64,000 nt of DNA. Source: SW10 sp965657795 (GTDB taxonomy: Bacteria > Verrucomicrobiota > Verrucomicrobiia > Verrucomicrobiales > Akkermansiaceae). The notes below the pieces were generated by a model. It ran no database searches, was not told where the DNA came from, and worked only from the letters and a program-made list of their open reading frames with translations. Each line of letters begins with the position of its first letter. Position 1 is the first letter of the stretch. This document shows, piece after piece, positions 8,321 to 18,242 of this stretch. The stretch is from contig CBFHQJ010000009.1 of assembly GCA_965657795.1 (NCBI GenBank), positions 1 through 64,000 on the forward strand. The letters are read 5' to 3'. The translations under genes and the position numbers were made by a program.

Positions 8321-11300
8321 CACCAGCGATTGGAAGTAGTCCAGTAAGCTGGCAGCTTCGTGCACGGTAAATCCGTTCAGCAAAGCAGGAGGCATCAGTG
8401 AGGTTGGCAGCGTGGACCGCTCCTTGATCTCACCCTTTTTGAAGGTGTGCTCGGCGCTGCTGATGTCGCGGATGCTTACGCTATCACCGGCTTCATCGGT
8501 CACAAATCCCACGAAGGATTTTCCATCTTTCAAAGTGAAGACATTCGTCGCAAATCCCTGCGCGATGGTCTTATTCGGAACGAGGATTGCTTCAACGAGT
8601 TCGTTGCGTCGATAGGTCTCGGCAATATTGCCAAGATAAGGTCCCTTCTGCTTCTCATCCTGAGACACGGTGTGACAAGCATTACAAGTCGCGCGGGCAA
8701 AGATGGCCTGCCCCAAGGCCACGTCTCCTTTGTGAGCGGTGATTTTTTTCAAAGCCTCCTCCGGTTTCAAGGTGGCAATTTTAGGCGTCTTGTCCGCACC
8801 GGACGCCTGGATTTTCAACCGGCCGGCAGCGTCTTTGGCAGCCTTGGCAACCGCTTTGTCGGGATCGCTTAGCGCAATGCGAATACGATCATTAATCACA
8901 GGATTCCGCAAATCACGGGCCGCATTGATGAAAGCCATCTTCTGCTTGGGATCAGACCATCCTTTCGCAATCGCTTTGAGTGACATCTCGCGTGACTCGG
9001 GAGACCCACCTTTACGCGAAGCCAGAGTCACTACCGCCATTGCAGCATATTTCCCTTCCGGAGTATCAGGTTTTTCCGCGGCCATTTTCTCAAGCGCGAG
9101 GTGATGATTCTCCAGCTTGGGCGCTTTGAAAAAGAAACCCTTCGCAGCCGATTGCTGCTTGCCTGCTCCCTTGGTTTTGTCGAGTTGCACCAAGGCTTGA
9201 AGAACCGCCGGAAGAGCGGATTGATCATCGGAATTCACAAGAATCTTAACGGCATCGGCGAGGGCTTCAGCCGGAGTTTCCGGATTGCTGGCACCTTTCA
9301 CCACCAATGGAATTGCCTTGGCCGGCACAGCCCCACCGGAAGCGATTTGCTTGATGGCCACCGGGATCAACTTGTCGTCCTTCATCGCAAGATCGATGAT
9401 GCGCTCCAAAGCATCATTCGCGGGAATCCGGTTCTTGTTCAGCTTGGTGATAATAAACGCGGCTTCCTCGGCGGGAGCGTCTTTCAGGATCGCTTTGAGA
9501 TTGGTAAGAATTCGGGCGGACTCCTTCCAAGTTGCGAGTTGGTAGTAAGGTCCGCGCGTGTCTGGACGGGTCCCCCATGAATCCCCCTTCCACTCAGCTT
9601 CCTTATGATAAAGACGGGCAAGCGTCGAAAGAAGCGGGCGACGTTTTTCTGGTATATTCTCGGATTTCAATCGGGCGACCAAACCATCGACGACTTCCTT
9701 CTTGTGCATCCGCATCAGAGCCCACGCCGCAGCCTTGCGAGTTTCGGTATCGTCAGCATCGATCTTGGAAAAAGCCGCGTCGTGAGCCGACATTTTGGCC
9801 AGAGCTCGATAAGCGGTGTGACGAATCACGAGGTCTTGATCAGACAATGCTTCAGAAAGCTCACTCGCCAGACCAAGCAAGTTGAGGCGGGCAGTTGCGG
9901 CGATCGCTTCAACTTTAAACCTCGGATCAGAGCTCTTGAAACCCGACTCCAAGACTTTTTTAAAACTGTCGGGCGTCTTCTCAGGAAAATCACCGACAAA
10001 CCTCGCAAAGGGAGCCGCAGCAGGTTCAAGGACAATCAACTCGTTGAATTCTGCCGGAGAACCCGGGGCGATCTTCCCCAAAGCAAATAAAGCAGCAATC
10101 CCGCTTCTAAATTCTGTTCCTGCGTTAAATTTAGAATTCACAGCTGAACCCTGGACAAATTTCTTAAGCAGCAGATCTGCAGTATCTTGATTTTCTCCCC
10201 TCCTCATCAAGGCCCTCTGCGCGGCAAGCGTCCGGACATGCGAGGGCGAATCGAGCGCTTTCACCAAGTCTTCATCGCTCATTTTTTCAAAGTCCGGAAG
10301 CGGCTCCGGCGTGTATCCCTTCGGAGTCACGCGGACGATGTAACCTTGTTCCGGCCCCGCCCAGTTAAACGTTGCCGGTCCTTTCCAGGACGCCTGATAA
10401 ACGGCCGACATGCCATCGACATCGGCATCGGTGGGTCGGCTCACTTTGATGAATCTTTGCGGCTCGGCGGTCTCCTTGAAAGTCGCGCCCTCCGGCTCGA
10501 CCGTGTGGCGGAAAAGCCCGGCCCGACCCCAATCGCAGGTAAAGGGCGCCTTGTTCCACTCGTCTGGAAAACCCGGTTCGTGAATGTAAACGCCGCCGCA
10601 ACCGGAACCCCCACCGTAGTCGGCGAGCGGGTGGATGTGCTCCTTTTCAAAGTTTTTATAGAGGCGCGGGTACCCGTGATCGGAAAGCGGCGTGAAATGA
10701 TGAAAGCGAACATCCCAACCGCCTCCGTCGTTCGTATTATCGCGCGCGAACATATCGAGCGTGGGCGACATTGGAGTGGCGAGAATGTTACGGGTTCCGG
10801 TCGAGAATAACTCAAGGCCGGAACCATCGGGCCGGAAGCGAATGACTCCACCACCGCGATGCTGCAAGGTGCGCCCATCGGTACCGGTCGCTTTCATGAA
10901 ACCAAAGTCCCCACCTGCGATATAAATCCAGCCATCGATTCCCAGTTCCAAACCATTCGTGGTGTGGTCGGCAGGACGATCCTTAAACCCAAAGGCGATG
11001 TCGGAAATCAAGCGCTTCGATTCCTCGGCCACGCCATCGTGATCGCGATCAAAGAAGACGGAAATGTGCGGCGGGTGCAGGAGGTAAAGTCGGTCGTGAT
11101 CCCAAATCAATCCACGCGGTGAATCGATGTCGCGAATGAACTCGGTGACCTCATCGGCACGACCATCCTTGTCCGAGTCCCGCAAACGCAAGACACGACC
11201 ACGGCCAGGTTGGCGGCCCAGCGAGCCATTGCCATCAGACGAAACATAAAGATCACCTCCTGGCGAAGCCGCGACATAAACCGGATAGTTGGCCGAATGC

Positions 11301-12745
11301 CATGACGCGAAAAGAGTCTTCTCAAACCCTTCGGGCACTTCGCAGTCCTTCAAGATGGTCGCTTCCTCTTCGGGGGTGAGCTTGGCGATTTTTGGTTTGA
11401 TGTTACCCGACTTTTCCAAGCCCTTGCCGGATGCGCCTTTGGTTTGACTGATCTCTTTTTTATCGAGAACAGGAAAGAGCTCCAGCTTCCCCTCGGGGCC
11501 CTTGAGGCGAATCTCCCAAAGCGCAGGCCACTTGCCCGTTTGTTGGCCCAAGGTGGTGACGCGGAGGAACTTGATCTTTTTCGCCTGAAAATTGTCCTTG
11601 GTATCCGACTTCCGCTCATTCTTCGAACCATCGTAAGCCATGGCCCACTTCTCGCCATCGAGCGAGGTCTCGATTTTGTAGTGATACCACTCATTACGCT
11701 GTTCCCACAAAATCTCGGCTGAGGTCACAGTGGCGAGCCTTTCAAATTCCAACTGCAACCAGGCAGGCTGTCCGGCACCGTTGGCAGTCCAGCGGGTTTT
11801 TTCGTCTCCATCGATTGCCTTCCACGGATAGTGCTTGTCGCTCACCTGGGTCGAAGAAGCGGTGAGCTTTACCATGACGGCATTCTTGCCGGGCTTGCCA
11901 AAAAGTGACTCCACCTTTTCTTCCTTCGCACCCATCTCGGTGATGAGGTTGGAACCGGTGTAAGGTTTGAGGTAATCGTCGTTCAACTTCCCGGCGGCCC
12001 AAAGCATTCCGCGTGTAACCAAGTCAAGGTAGCGGGGATCTTCAACGGTGTAGGTATTGTGGCCGATGGTGGTGGAGAATGTCGGAGCGCCCTGCTTGGT
12101 ATTGGTCCAGGCAACGACGGCGGAGTTTTCGCGATCCCCGACCTTTTGGGTGGCGAGAGCGAGGGGCTCGGCATCGAAGATCTCACGATTGTTATAAAGC
12201 TCCTCGTTCTTCGTGACCCAATTTTCCAGCGTCTTGGTAATGGGGTGATCGGGATTGGTGTAAGTGATTTCGAGAGGCTTCTGCGGGCCATGTCCGGTAG
12301 AGTGGAGACCCAGATGCTTGGGCCACTTGTCAGTGCCATTGCGGAAAGAATGCATGGCGCAGTGCAGGTGGACTGCGGGAATGGTTTTGTGAACCTCGAG
12401 GATGTTCTCCATCACCTTCAGGTCCTTGTTGGACGCGGCGCATTCGTCGTGAATGATGATGTCGTAACCCTTCGCCCAATCGGGATCATCGTAGAGTGGC
12501 AATGGCGGATTGGTAGACTTGTCACGCGTCCACATGACATCGACGCGAACGTTGGCACGCTCCTGAATGCCTTTGTAAAGAACCTCGTGCTGCTTGGCGT
12601 AATCGTGGCAGCAACCACCGGCGATCAAAAGAGCCTTGAGCGGGCGGGCAGGTTCCGGCTTGGCAGCTTCCTTTTCCTGACCATTGGCAAGGAAGAAAGA
12701 ACCCAAGGCCGCGACGGCAAGAAGGAGTGGCAGGAGACGCTTCAT
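8312..12745 (-). CDS. Multidomain ThuA / F5-8 type C / beta-propeller / HEAT / cytochrome c protein (PVC-type)
   Basis: A 1477-residue exported protein with signal peptide MKRLLPLLLAVAALGSFFLANG. In order: a ThuA-like glutamine-amidotransferase fold (about 36-260, with HCAMHSFRNGTDKW and TTIGHNTYT), a discoidin/F5-8 type C module (about 290-415), a membrane-bound-dehydrogenase-type beta-propeller (about 470-845), HEAT-like alpha repeats (about 870-1310) and a C-terminal haem c domain. The haem site CNACH is at 1354-1358 and the likely axial Met is in SLMPP near 1451. The architecture is characteristic of Planctomycetes and Verrucomicrobia. ThuA proteins have been linked to 3-keto-sugar metabolism, so a role as a periplasmic sugar dehydrogenase with built-in electron acceptor is plausible but is inference. 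Confidence 0.88.
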   Translation of the reverse strand: MKRLLPLLLAVAALGSFFLANGQEKEAAKPEPARPLKALLIAGGCCHDYAKQHEVLYKGIQERANVRVDVMWTRDKSTNPPLPLYDDPDWAKGYDIIIHDECAASNKDLKVMENILEVHKTIPAVHLHCAMHSFRNGTDKWPKHLGLHSTGHGPQKPLEITYTNPDHPITKTLENWVTKNEELYNNREIFDAEPLALATQKVGDRENSAVVAWTNTKQGAPTFSTTIGHNTYTVEDPRYLDLVTRGMLWAAGKLNDDYLKPYTGSNLITEMGAKEEKVESLFGKPGKNAVMVKLTASSTQVSDKHYPWKAIDGDEKTRWTANGAGQPAWLQLEFERLATVTSAEILWEQRNEWYHYKIETSLDGEKWAMAYDGSKNERKSDTKDNFQAKKIKFLRVTTLGQQTGKWPALWEIRLKGPEGKLELFPVLDKKEISQTKGASGKGLEKSGNIKPKIAKLTPEEEATILKDCEVPEGFEKTLFASWHSANYPVYVAASPGGDLYVSSDGNGSLGRQPGRGRVLRLRDSDKDGRADEVTEFIRDIDSPRGLIWDHDRLYLLHPPHISVFFDRDHDGVAEESKRLISDIAFGFKDRPADHTTNGLELGIDGWIYIAGGDFGFMKATGTDGRTLQHRGGGVIRFRPDGSGLELFSTGTRNILATPMSPTLDMFARDNTNDGGGWDVRFHHFTPLSDHGYPRLYKNFEKEHIHPLADYGGGSGCGGVYIHEPGFPDEWNKAPFTCDWGRAGLFRHTVEPEGATFKETAEPQRFIKVSRPTDADVDGMSAVYQASWKGPATFNWAGPEQGYIVRVTPKGYTPEPLPDFEKMSDEDLVKALDSPSHVRTLAAQRALMRRGENQDTADLLLKKFVQGSAVNSKFNAGTEFRSGIAALFALGKIAPGSPAEFNELIVLEPAAAPFARFVGDFPEKTPDSFKKVLESGFKSSDPRFKVEAIAATARLNLLGLASELSEALSDQDLVIRHTAYRALAKMSAHDAAFSKIDADDTETRKAAAWALMRMHKKEVVDGLVARLKSENIPEKRRPLLSTLARLYHKEAEWKGDSWGTRPDTRGPYYQLATWKESARILTNLKAILKDAPAEEAAFIITKLNKNRIPANDALERIIDLAMKDDKLIPVAIKQIASGGAVPAKAIPLVVKGASNPETPAEALADAVKILVNSDDQSALPAVLQALVQLDKTKGAGKQQSAAKGFFFKAPKLENHHLALEKMAAEKPDTPEGKYAAMAVVTLASRKGGSPESREMSLKAIAKGWSDPKQKMAFINAARDLRNPVINDRIRIALSDPDKAVAKAAKDAAGRLKIQASGADKTPKIATLKPEEALKKITAHKGDVALGQAIFARATCNACHTVSQDEKQKGPYLGNIAETYRRNELVEAILVPNKTIAQGFATNVFTLKDGKSFVGFVTDEAGDSVSIRDISSAEHTFKKGEIKERSTLPTSLMPPALLNGFTVHEAASLLDYFQSLVKK

Positions 12746-12804
12746 AAGTTGGCTTAATTCGTGCCGAATCAGCCAAATCTTTCAGCCTGCCGCTCTTGTC
12801 TGAT

Positions 12805-15800
12805 TTAATTCACCAGCACGCGAAGTCGCAGAAACTGCCTCACGGTATCAGAAACCGGCGTGGGAACCCGAAAAGTGCGCATGACACTGCCATTTGCATT
12901 GGAGAAAGACGGTAGGATTTCCTCAATGTCAGCGGGTTCGGAAGACCATCCGGTGAGGTCCGGGGAACCTTCCACGACCCCCGTCAAGGAGGTTTGGCCA
13001 GGAATCTGGGAGAAACTGAATGTGAGGTAATCTTCGCCATTCACATCGGTGATGAAAGCTTGAGGAGCGTGGCTGGCAGCGTCGTTCTTGCCTGGAAGTG
13101 AACCAAGGAAGAATTCGACGAGATTGGGAAGACCGTCACCATCGGGATCATCCGAAGGACCGGACACGTCACCAGGACCGAAGACATAGCTTTGCCACTC
13201 CACATAGGTGAGCGGGCGCGGAATCCCCCCGGGAAGGCCACCGACTTGCGCGGAACCAACCCAACTTTCCGCGAGGGTGTGGTCGGGATTCGAAGTCGGC
13301 TCGACGAGAAGCAATGAGATCCCGTCGCCATCGGCGCAAGCCGGCCACGGTTCGGAATCGTCGTAGCTAAAATTGCGAACCACGGCAGCCGAGGTCTCAA
13401 CGGTGATTTGCTCACCGCCATTCGAAAGTCCACCACCATATTGGCCCGCCAACATGGCGTCCAATCCATTCCCGTAGCGCTGCCTGAAGGCGTCGAGACT
13501 TCGCACCAAAATGACCGAGGCATTTGACGCAAGCGAGGTCACAAATCCATCGGCAAAGTTGAAGCTGACTCCATCAGTGAAAGAAAGATCGGTGAGGTCA
13601 AGTGTTTGGCTTCCAATGTTTCTCAGCTCGATGAATTCGAAGTCATCGGGATCGGAATACCCTGCCGCGAGTTCACTAGCATTAGGAGAAGCCGGGTGAT
13701 AGTGAATCTCGGAAACGACTAGATTTGAGGAGTCCGGTTGAATAAGACCCACTTTAAACTCGGCTTCCGTGAGTGCGCTCCATTCGCCGGCGGGACTGCG
13801 CAGCCGCGACTTTACCATCACAACCGATTGCGGTAATGAAACCGCAAAAGAATAAGGCAAGGCACTGGCACCAACCGCATTGCCAAAGTCACGTGGATCC
13901 GAGCCATCCAAGGTGTAATAAATCGTGCCTGAGCCACCAGACATCGTCACCTGGAAACCATTGGAAACTTCACCTCCGTGTTGATTGTAAGTCGGCGGTT
14001 CAGTTTCAGGCCAATATCCAGCATCACGGAAATGCTCGTCGTTCGGACCGAGGAGATAACTGCGACGAGACGAGCCGGACGCCGACCAGTATCGCCAAAA
14101 TTCAGTATCAACCGTTTGATTGGATCGTTCCTCAAGCAGCGGCGAAAACTCCGAAATCGCAGTGTCAAGCACCTCCTTGATTTTCGAATTGCCAGGTGAA
14201 GAATCATCCAGCGTCCCGCCATTAAAGAAGTGCTTGTGAATCCGATCAGCCATGATGAGCCTGAATTCAGGCCAACGTTCCAAACGCTGAAACATGCGCG
14301 AGGTGGAATCAGTTCGGGAAAGTAAATCCGTGACGATGGTATTAAAATTCACCGGCTTTTCACTTCGGCTGTTTCCAGTCCGACGAGGATGACCAAAGGC
14401 TCCCTCGGCATCCCAAACGTAGAAACGATAACGCCCATCAGCGGAACGTTCGCGGGCCGAAACCCAGTTGTTGTTCGGCCAGTCCCAGGTGGCTCCATAG
14501 ATATTGAGGAGAAAGTAATCCGCCATCGCGACAGGGTCGACGAGTTCAAGCGCTCTCTCCCAATTTATCCTGCTGTTGACACTGGACGCCTGAAGCCGGG
14601 TGTTCAGCTCGTCCCACGCATCATTGTCACCCTCGGCAAGTCCGCCGTCAGCGTTCCCAGCCTGACGAATATCCCACTGCCCTGATCCCGGATAGTGGGA
14701 TTGAAAAAACGGCTCCCGCAATCTCTCACAGGTGTTATAAAACCCCTTCCACTCGCCATTCAAATAAAGGCTGTTGAAGAGGCCGCGTGAACCGATATTC
14801 CCCATGTCAATGAAGAGGCGGCGCATCACCTCATCCTTGATGTGAGGGTTGTTGAGATCGTTCTTTCCGGCCCGCGGGCGAAGCTGCTCAAACGTATCAA
14901 CCGGATAATCCTCACCAAAGATCGGAAAGGTCACGGAGGAGTCTTCATACTCATCCCGGAAGTAGAGATTAAAAGACGGCTTTTCGCGCGAGTTATTAGT
15001 CCATGGCGAGTCATCGACGCCGCTAAGAATCATACGGGGTCGCGAGAAATTACTGGCCGCCATGCGCAACCCGGCGTCTTCACGAAACCCAAGCGTCGAG
15101 TTAGCAGCATAAAATTCGATGAAGGCAGGACGTTCGAAAGCCCGGCCACGTTCACGCGCCATATTGTAATCACCCTTGTTCACCGGTTCCCATTTGGAAT
15201 CGATATAGCGACCGCCTTCGATCGAAAGCACCCCATAAGGCTTGGTGAAGGACCGCTCGGTATCGGCCGTGAATAACAAAGCGGGAGCGGAAGTAATATT
15301 GGAACTCTGGCCGACCAGAAAACTCCCGGACTTTATCTTCGACGAAATCGCGCCATCCAGAAAAGCACGAGCCCGGATGCTGTGAGCGGTGCGCGAATTG
15401 ATCTGCGAAAGCGACAGGGGCCGGACGTAGTCGATGCCATTCTCGAGCGTCGGCTCACTTCCATCGGTGGTGTAACGAATGGTCGCTCCGGGCGTGGCAG
15501 TAGTGATACCCAGAATCACCGATCCGGCATGAAAACCACTTGGAGTATCAAAGTCCGGTTTTTCAACCACGCCCGAGAATGCCGGGCCGCCGTTGGCTGA
15601 ACCCGGTGACGGCTCCAAAAGGTAGGCATAATTGCTACCGCCGGAAGGCAGGCCGAGAGAATAAAAATCAAGCTGCCGCGGAAAGCCTCCGACAAACTCG
15701 GTTCGCAAAACTCCAGCATCATCGACCAAGGCAAGGTATTCTCCACCGGCGTCCAGTTTAAAATTGGCATGCAAGTAGACCGGAGTGAATCCAGTGGTAT

Positions 15801-18129
15801 CAAGGTCATCGGCCAGCACGAGAAGGTATCCCCCCGCCGGAATAGTCGTTCCCGGAGGGAAGGTCCACTTGCGGAGATCGCCATCGTTATCAGTGAGGGA
15901 CCAGCCGGTCAGTTCGACTGCCGCAGCCCCGCTGTTTGAGAGCTCGATCCAATCCACAAATTCCGCTCGCATTTCTTCGACAGGCGCTGCCGGTTCATAA
16001 ACCCCGCCCGATGGCTCACCCACTCCGGGTTGATAGAGCCAATCCTGACGACTCTGGACGAGATTCGCACTGGCTCCTCCCTGGGTGTAGTCGACTTGAA
16101 AAGTATCGAGCGAAATCGTCTGCCCGGTTGCCGAGTAACTCTCCTCGCGCACCCGCAATCCCGGTGTGAAGGTCGTCAGGTTATTGGCATTAAGATAATT
16201 CAGAAACGCGGTGCGCTCAGCGACATCGCCCTGTGACAAATCAACCTCATAGGTAGCCCAAACTCCCGGATCGTTGGCGACGACTTGAAGGAATTCATCT
16301 TCCTCCAACGTGCGGCCGGTGTAGCGAACTTCGTCGATCAAAACATCATAGCTTCCCCCAAACTTTCCGAACTCAATCGCAGAGGAAGGGTGGACGTAAC
16401 CACTCCCATCGTTGTCAACGAGGGTGCGGGTCTGCATCAACTCATAATCGTAGTAAAATTTCACGGTCCGGGTGTCTTCATCAAGCGACAAAGCGACGTG
16501 ATGCCAACCGGGGCAATCGTTGACCCCATTGCCGTCGAGCGACCAATCAGACGGGTCATTGTAGCCGGAAACAAGACCGTTTCCCGAGTCGGTATCGACC
16601 CAGATTCTCTGCTCGGATGGAATCGAAGAACCACCGGTCGGCCCGAGAACAAAGTTCGTGTTATCGCCGTCGGGGGTATCGAGCCGAGAACGAAGGCGCC
16701 CGAAAGCCCCACTGCCAGCGTGATCAAAATCGATCTGCCAACGCGAGATACTCGAAGCAGTCCGGCGAAGAAAGGAATTGTAACCGGATGGCTCACCATC
16801 GATCTTAATGAACATCTCGATTGTGAATGAGGTGTTGAAGGCAGAGTTATTTGGCACGGACAGCCGTCGATTGGAGCCCGAGACATCCATCGAGAATTGG
16901 TTGCTTCTCGCGGCATTTGCGAGTGGGTCAAAAATGATCGCCCCGGGAATATCAGTCGAGTATGTGCCTCCACCGCTGCCGGATGGTGTGGCATCAAATC
17001 CATTATTCGAGGAATCATCGGCGATCGACACCACTGATCCGTTGTTTGCCCCTCCGTCATCAAAGCGCCAGTAGCCAAGGGTCTCGTCGCTGGAAGCCGC
17101 CACCACCGGAAAGCCGGACACCGAGACCACTCCATCGGGTGATTCCGCGACCAGATCAAAAGCCGTCCCCGGATCACCCTGATACAAAAACGAGATCCGG
17201 GTTTCGCTTAAATTCGCCGCCGTGACCGTTCCCGGGGTCCAGTGTGCCGACATGTCGACTGAAGGAAAGAGCAAGGTCGCGTCGTCACCGGCACCTTGTT
17301 CGGTCAGGGTGTATGAAATGGCCCCGTCACCATTCTCACCGGCACCCGGGTCGGAAAGACTTCGTACTTCGAGATCATCCCAATTACCACCGCTGCGAAC
17401 GAAGGGCGAGCGCTCAAGCCAGCCTCCCGAAGCGAGAGTTCCCGTCGTGACATTTGAGATCGAACCTCCGGTGTTCTGATGAGTGATCAAGGCACCATTG
17501 GCATTGGAAAACTCCTCGGTGACGACGTTAAGCAAAGTGATCCCGGCATTGATGCGAAGCGAGCCGGCGAAAAACAACGACGAGTCGGGATCCCGGTTTA
17601 CAACCTGCACCGCGATTGTATTTTCGCCTTCCATAAGCAGGTCCGAGGCCCGGCCGAGATTCAAATCCGCAGGATTTCCTTCGGTCGAATCTTCATTGAA
17701 AGCAACCTGATCGGAGTAGATGAACATATCCGGCGCACCGAGATTACAGCGCGCCGCTTCCTTGCCGTTGATTAGGATAATGATGCCATCATCAAATTCA
17801 GTCGTTAAAATCAGATCGGCCAATGAAGCCGCCTGGCCTGCTGACGCCATGAATGTTTTGCGAAGGTAAAGCGATGGGGTCTCCCCCTGAAGAGCAGCAC
17901 TCAAATTTGTGGAAACACTGCCGTAGCCAAATCCAAAAGGAGCTGATCCTGAGAGCCAATTTGAGTCGTTGAAGGAAGGCGAGAACCAGGGCATGCCCGC
18001 CCCAAGGCTTGGCTGTCCGGTATCGGAATACTTCAAGAGTCGATCCGACGAAGCTCCACTAATTTCGCTAATGATGACATCGGCGGAAATGACAGAAGGT
18101 AGAAAAAGAAAGAGAGGAAGACGCTTCAT
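12805..18129 (-). CDS. Giant secreted CotH-kinase / lamin-tail / LamG protein
   Basis: A 1774-residue protein with signal peptide MKRLPLFLFLPSVISA. Recognisable modules, by approximate residue: an N-terminal galactose-binding-like domain (20-200), a LamG/concanavalin-like domain (345-620), a lamin-tail domain (720-850, EFVDWIELSNSGAAAVEL), a chitobiase C-terminal-like module (865-935, GATIRYTTDGSEPT), a CotH protein-kinase-like domain (about 985-1350, with LYLNGEWKGFYNTCER), a second chitobiase-like module (near 1385, GTIYYTLDGSDPRD), a second lamin-tail domain (1480-1600) and a Gly/Asp hinge plus terminal beta domain. CotH proteins of Bacillus spores are atypical secretory kinases; the role in Verrucomicrobiota is not established. 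It is intact, unlike its broken relative at 29.5-34.4 kb. It lies 59 bases upstream of the cytochrome c giant and may be read with it. Confidence 0.85.
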   Translation of the reverse strand: MKRLPLFLFLPSVISADVIISEISGASSDRLLKYSDTGQPSLGAGMPWFSPSFNDSNWLSGSAPFGFGYGSVSTNLSAALQGETPSLYLRKTFMASAGQAASLADLILTTEFDDGIIILINGKEAARCNLGAPDMFIYSDQVAFNEDSTEGNPADLNLGRASDLLMEGENTIAVQVVNRDPDSSLFFAGSLRINAGITLLNVVTEEFSNANGALITHQNTGGSISNVTTGTLASGGWLERSPFVRSGGNWDDLEVRSLSDPGAGENGDGAISYTLTEQGAGDDATLLFPSVDMSAHWTPGTVTAANLSETRISFLYQGDPGTAFDLVAESPDGVVSVSGFPVVAASSDETLGYWRFDDGGANNGSVVSIADDSSNNGFDATPSGSGGGTYSTDIPGAIIFDPLANAARSNQFSMDVSGSNRRLSVPNNSAFNTSFTIEMFIKIDGEPSGYNSFLRRTASSISRWQIDFDHAGSGAFGRLRSRLDTPDGDNTNFVLGPTGGSSIPSEQRIWVDTDSGNGLVSGYNDPSDWSLDGNGVNDCPGWHHVALSLDEDTRTVKFYYDYELMQTRTLVDNDGSGYVHPSSAIEFGKFGGSYDVLIDEVRYTGRTLEEDEFLQVVANDPGVWATYEVDLSQGDVAERTAFLNYLNANNLTTFTPGLRVREESYSATGQTISLDTFQVDYTQGGASANLVQSRQDWLYQPGVGEPSGGVYEPAAPVEEMRAEFVDWIELSNSGAAAVELTGWSLTDNDGDLRKWTFPPGTTIPAGGYLLVLADDLDTTGFTPVYLHANFKLDAGGEYLALVDDAGVLRTEFVGGFPRQLDFYSLGLPSGGSNYAYLLEPSPGSANGGPAFSGVVEKPDFDTPSGFHAGSVILGITTATPGATIRYTTDGSEPTLENGIDYVRPLSLSQINSRTAHSIRARAFLDGAISSKIKSGSFLVGQSSNITSAPALLFTADTERSFTKPYGVLSIEGGRYIDSKWEPVNKGDYNMARERGRAFERPAFIEFYAANSTLGFREDAGLRMAASNFSRPRMILSGVDDSPWTNNSREKPSFNLYFRDEYEDSSVTFPIFGEDYPVDTFEQLRPRAGKNDLNNPHIKDEVMRRLFIDMGNIGSRGLFNSLYLNGEWKGFYNTCERLREPFFQSHYPGSGQWDIRQAGNADGGLAEGDNDAWDELNTRLQASSVNSRINWERALELVDPVAMADYFLLNIYGATWDWPNNNWVSARERSADGRYRFYVWDAEGAFGHPRRTGNSRSEKPVNFNTIVTDLLSRTDSTSRMFQRLERWPEFRLIMADRIHKHFFNGGTLDDSSPGNSKIKEVLDTAISEFSPLLEERSNQTVDTEFWRYWSASGSSRRSYLLGPNDEHFRDAGYWPETEPPTYNQHGGEVSNGFQVTMSGGSGTIYYTLDGSDPRDFGNAVGASALPYSFAVSLPQSVVMVKSRLRSPAGEWSALTEAEFKVGLIQPDSSNLVVSEIHYHPASPNASELAAGYSDPDDFEFIELRNIGSQTLDLTDLSFTDGVSFNFADGFVTSLASNASVILVRSLDAFRQRYGNGLDAMLAGQYGGGLSNGGEQITVETSAAVVRNFSYDDSEPWPACADGDGISLLLVEPTSNPDHTLAESWVGSAQVGGLPGGIPRPLTYVEWQSYVFGPGDVSGPSDDPDGDGLPNLVEFFLGSLPGKNDAASHAPQAFITDVNGEDYLTFSFSQIPGQTSLTGVVEGSPDLTGWSSEPADIEEILPSFSNANGSVMRTFRVPTPVSDTVRQFLRLRVLVN

Positions 18130-18140
18130 GGAAATGGGAT

Positions 18141-18171
18141 AAAAAAGCCTCCGGGAAGTTCTCCCGGAGGC
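18141..18171 (-). terminator. Rho-independent terminator after the double-LamG gene
   Basis: On the minus strand a perfect 10-bp stem (GCCTCCGGGA, with complement at 18147-18156) and a 5-base loop are followed by six T (18146-18141). It lies about 70 bases after the stop of the LamG gene and only 12 bases before the ATG of the CotH giant, so that gene's promoter must overlap or lie within the hairpin region, or its transcripts come from read-through. Confidence 0.9.
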
Positions 18172-18242
18172 TGAGAATTGAATTGGTTTTCTAAGTTTGA
18201 AAGCCGGACAAACCGGATATCGTCAGATTTGCTGCCACTTCG

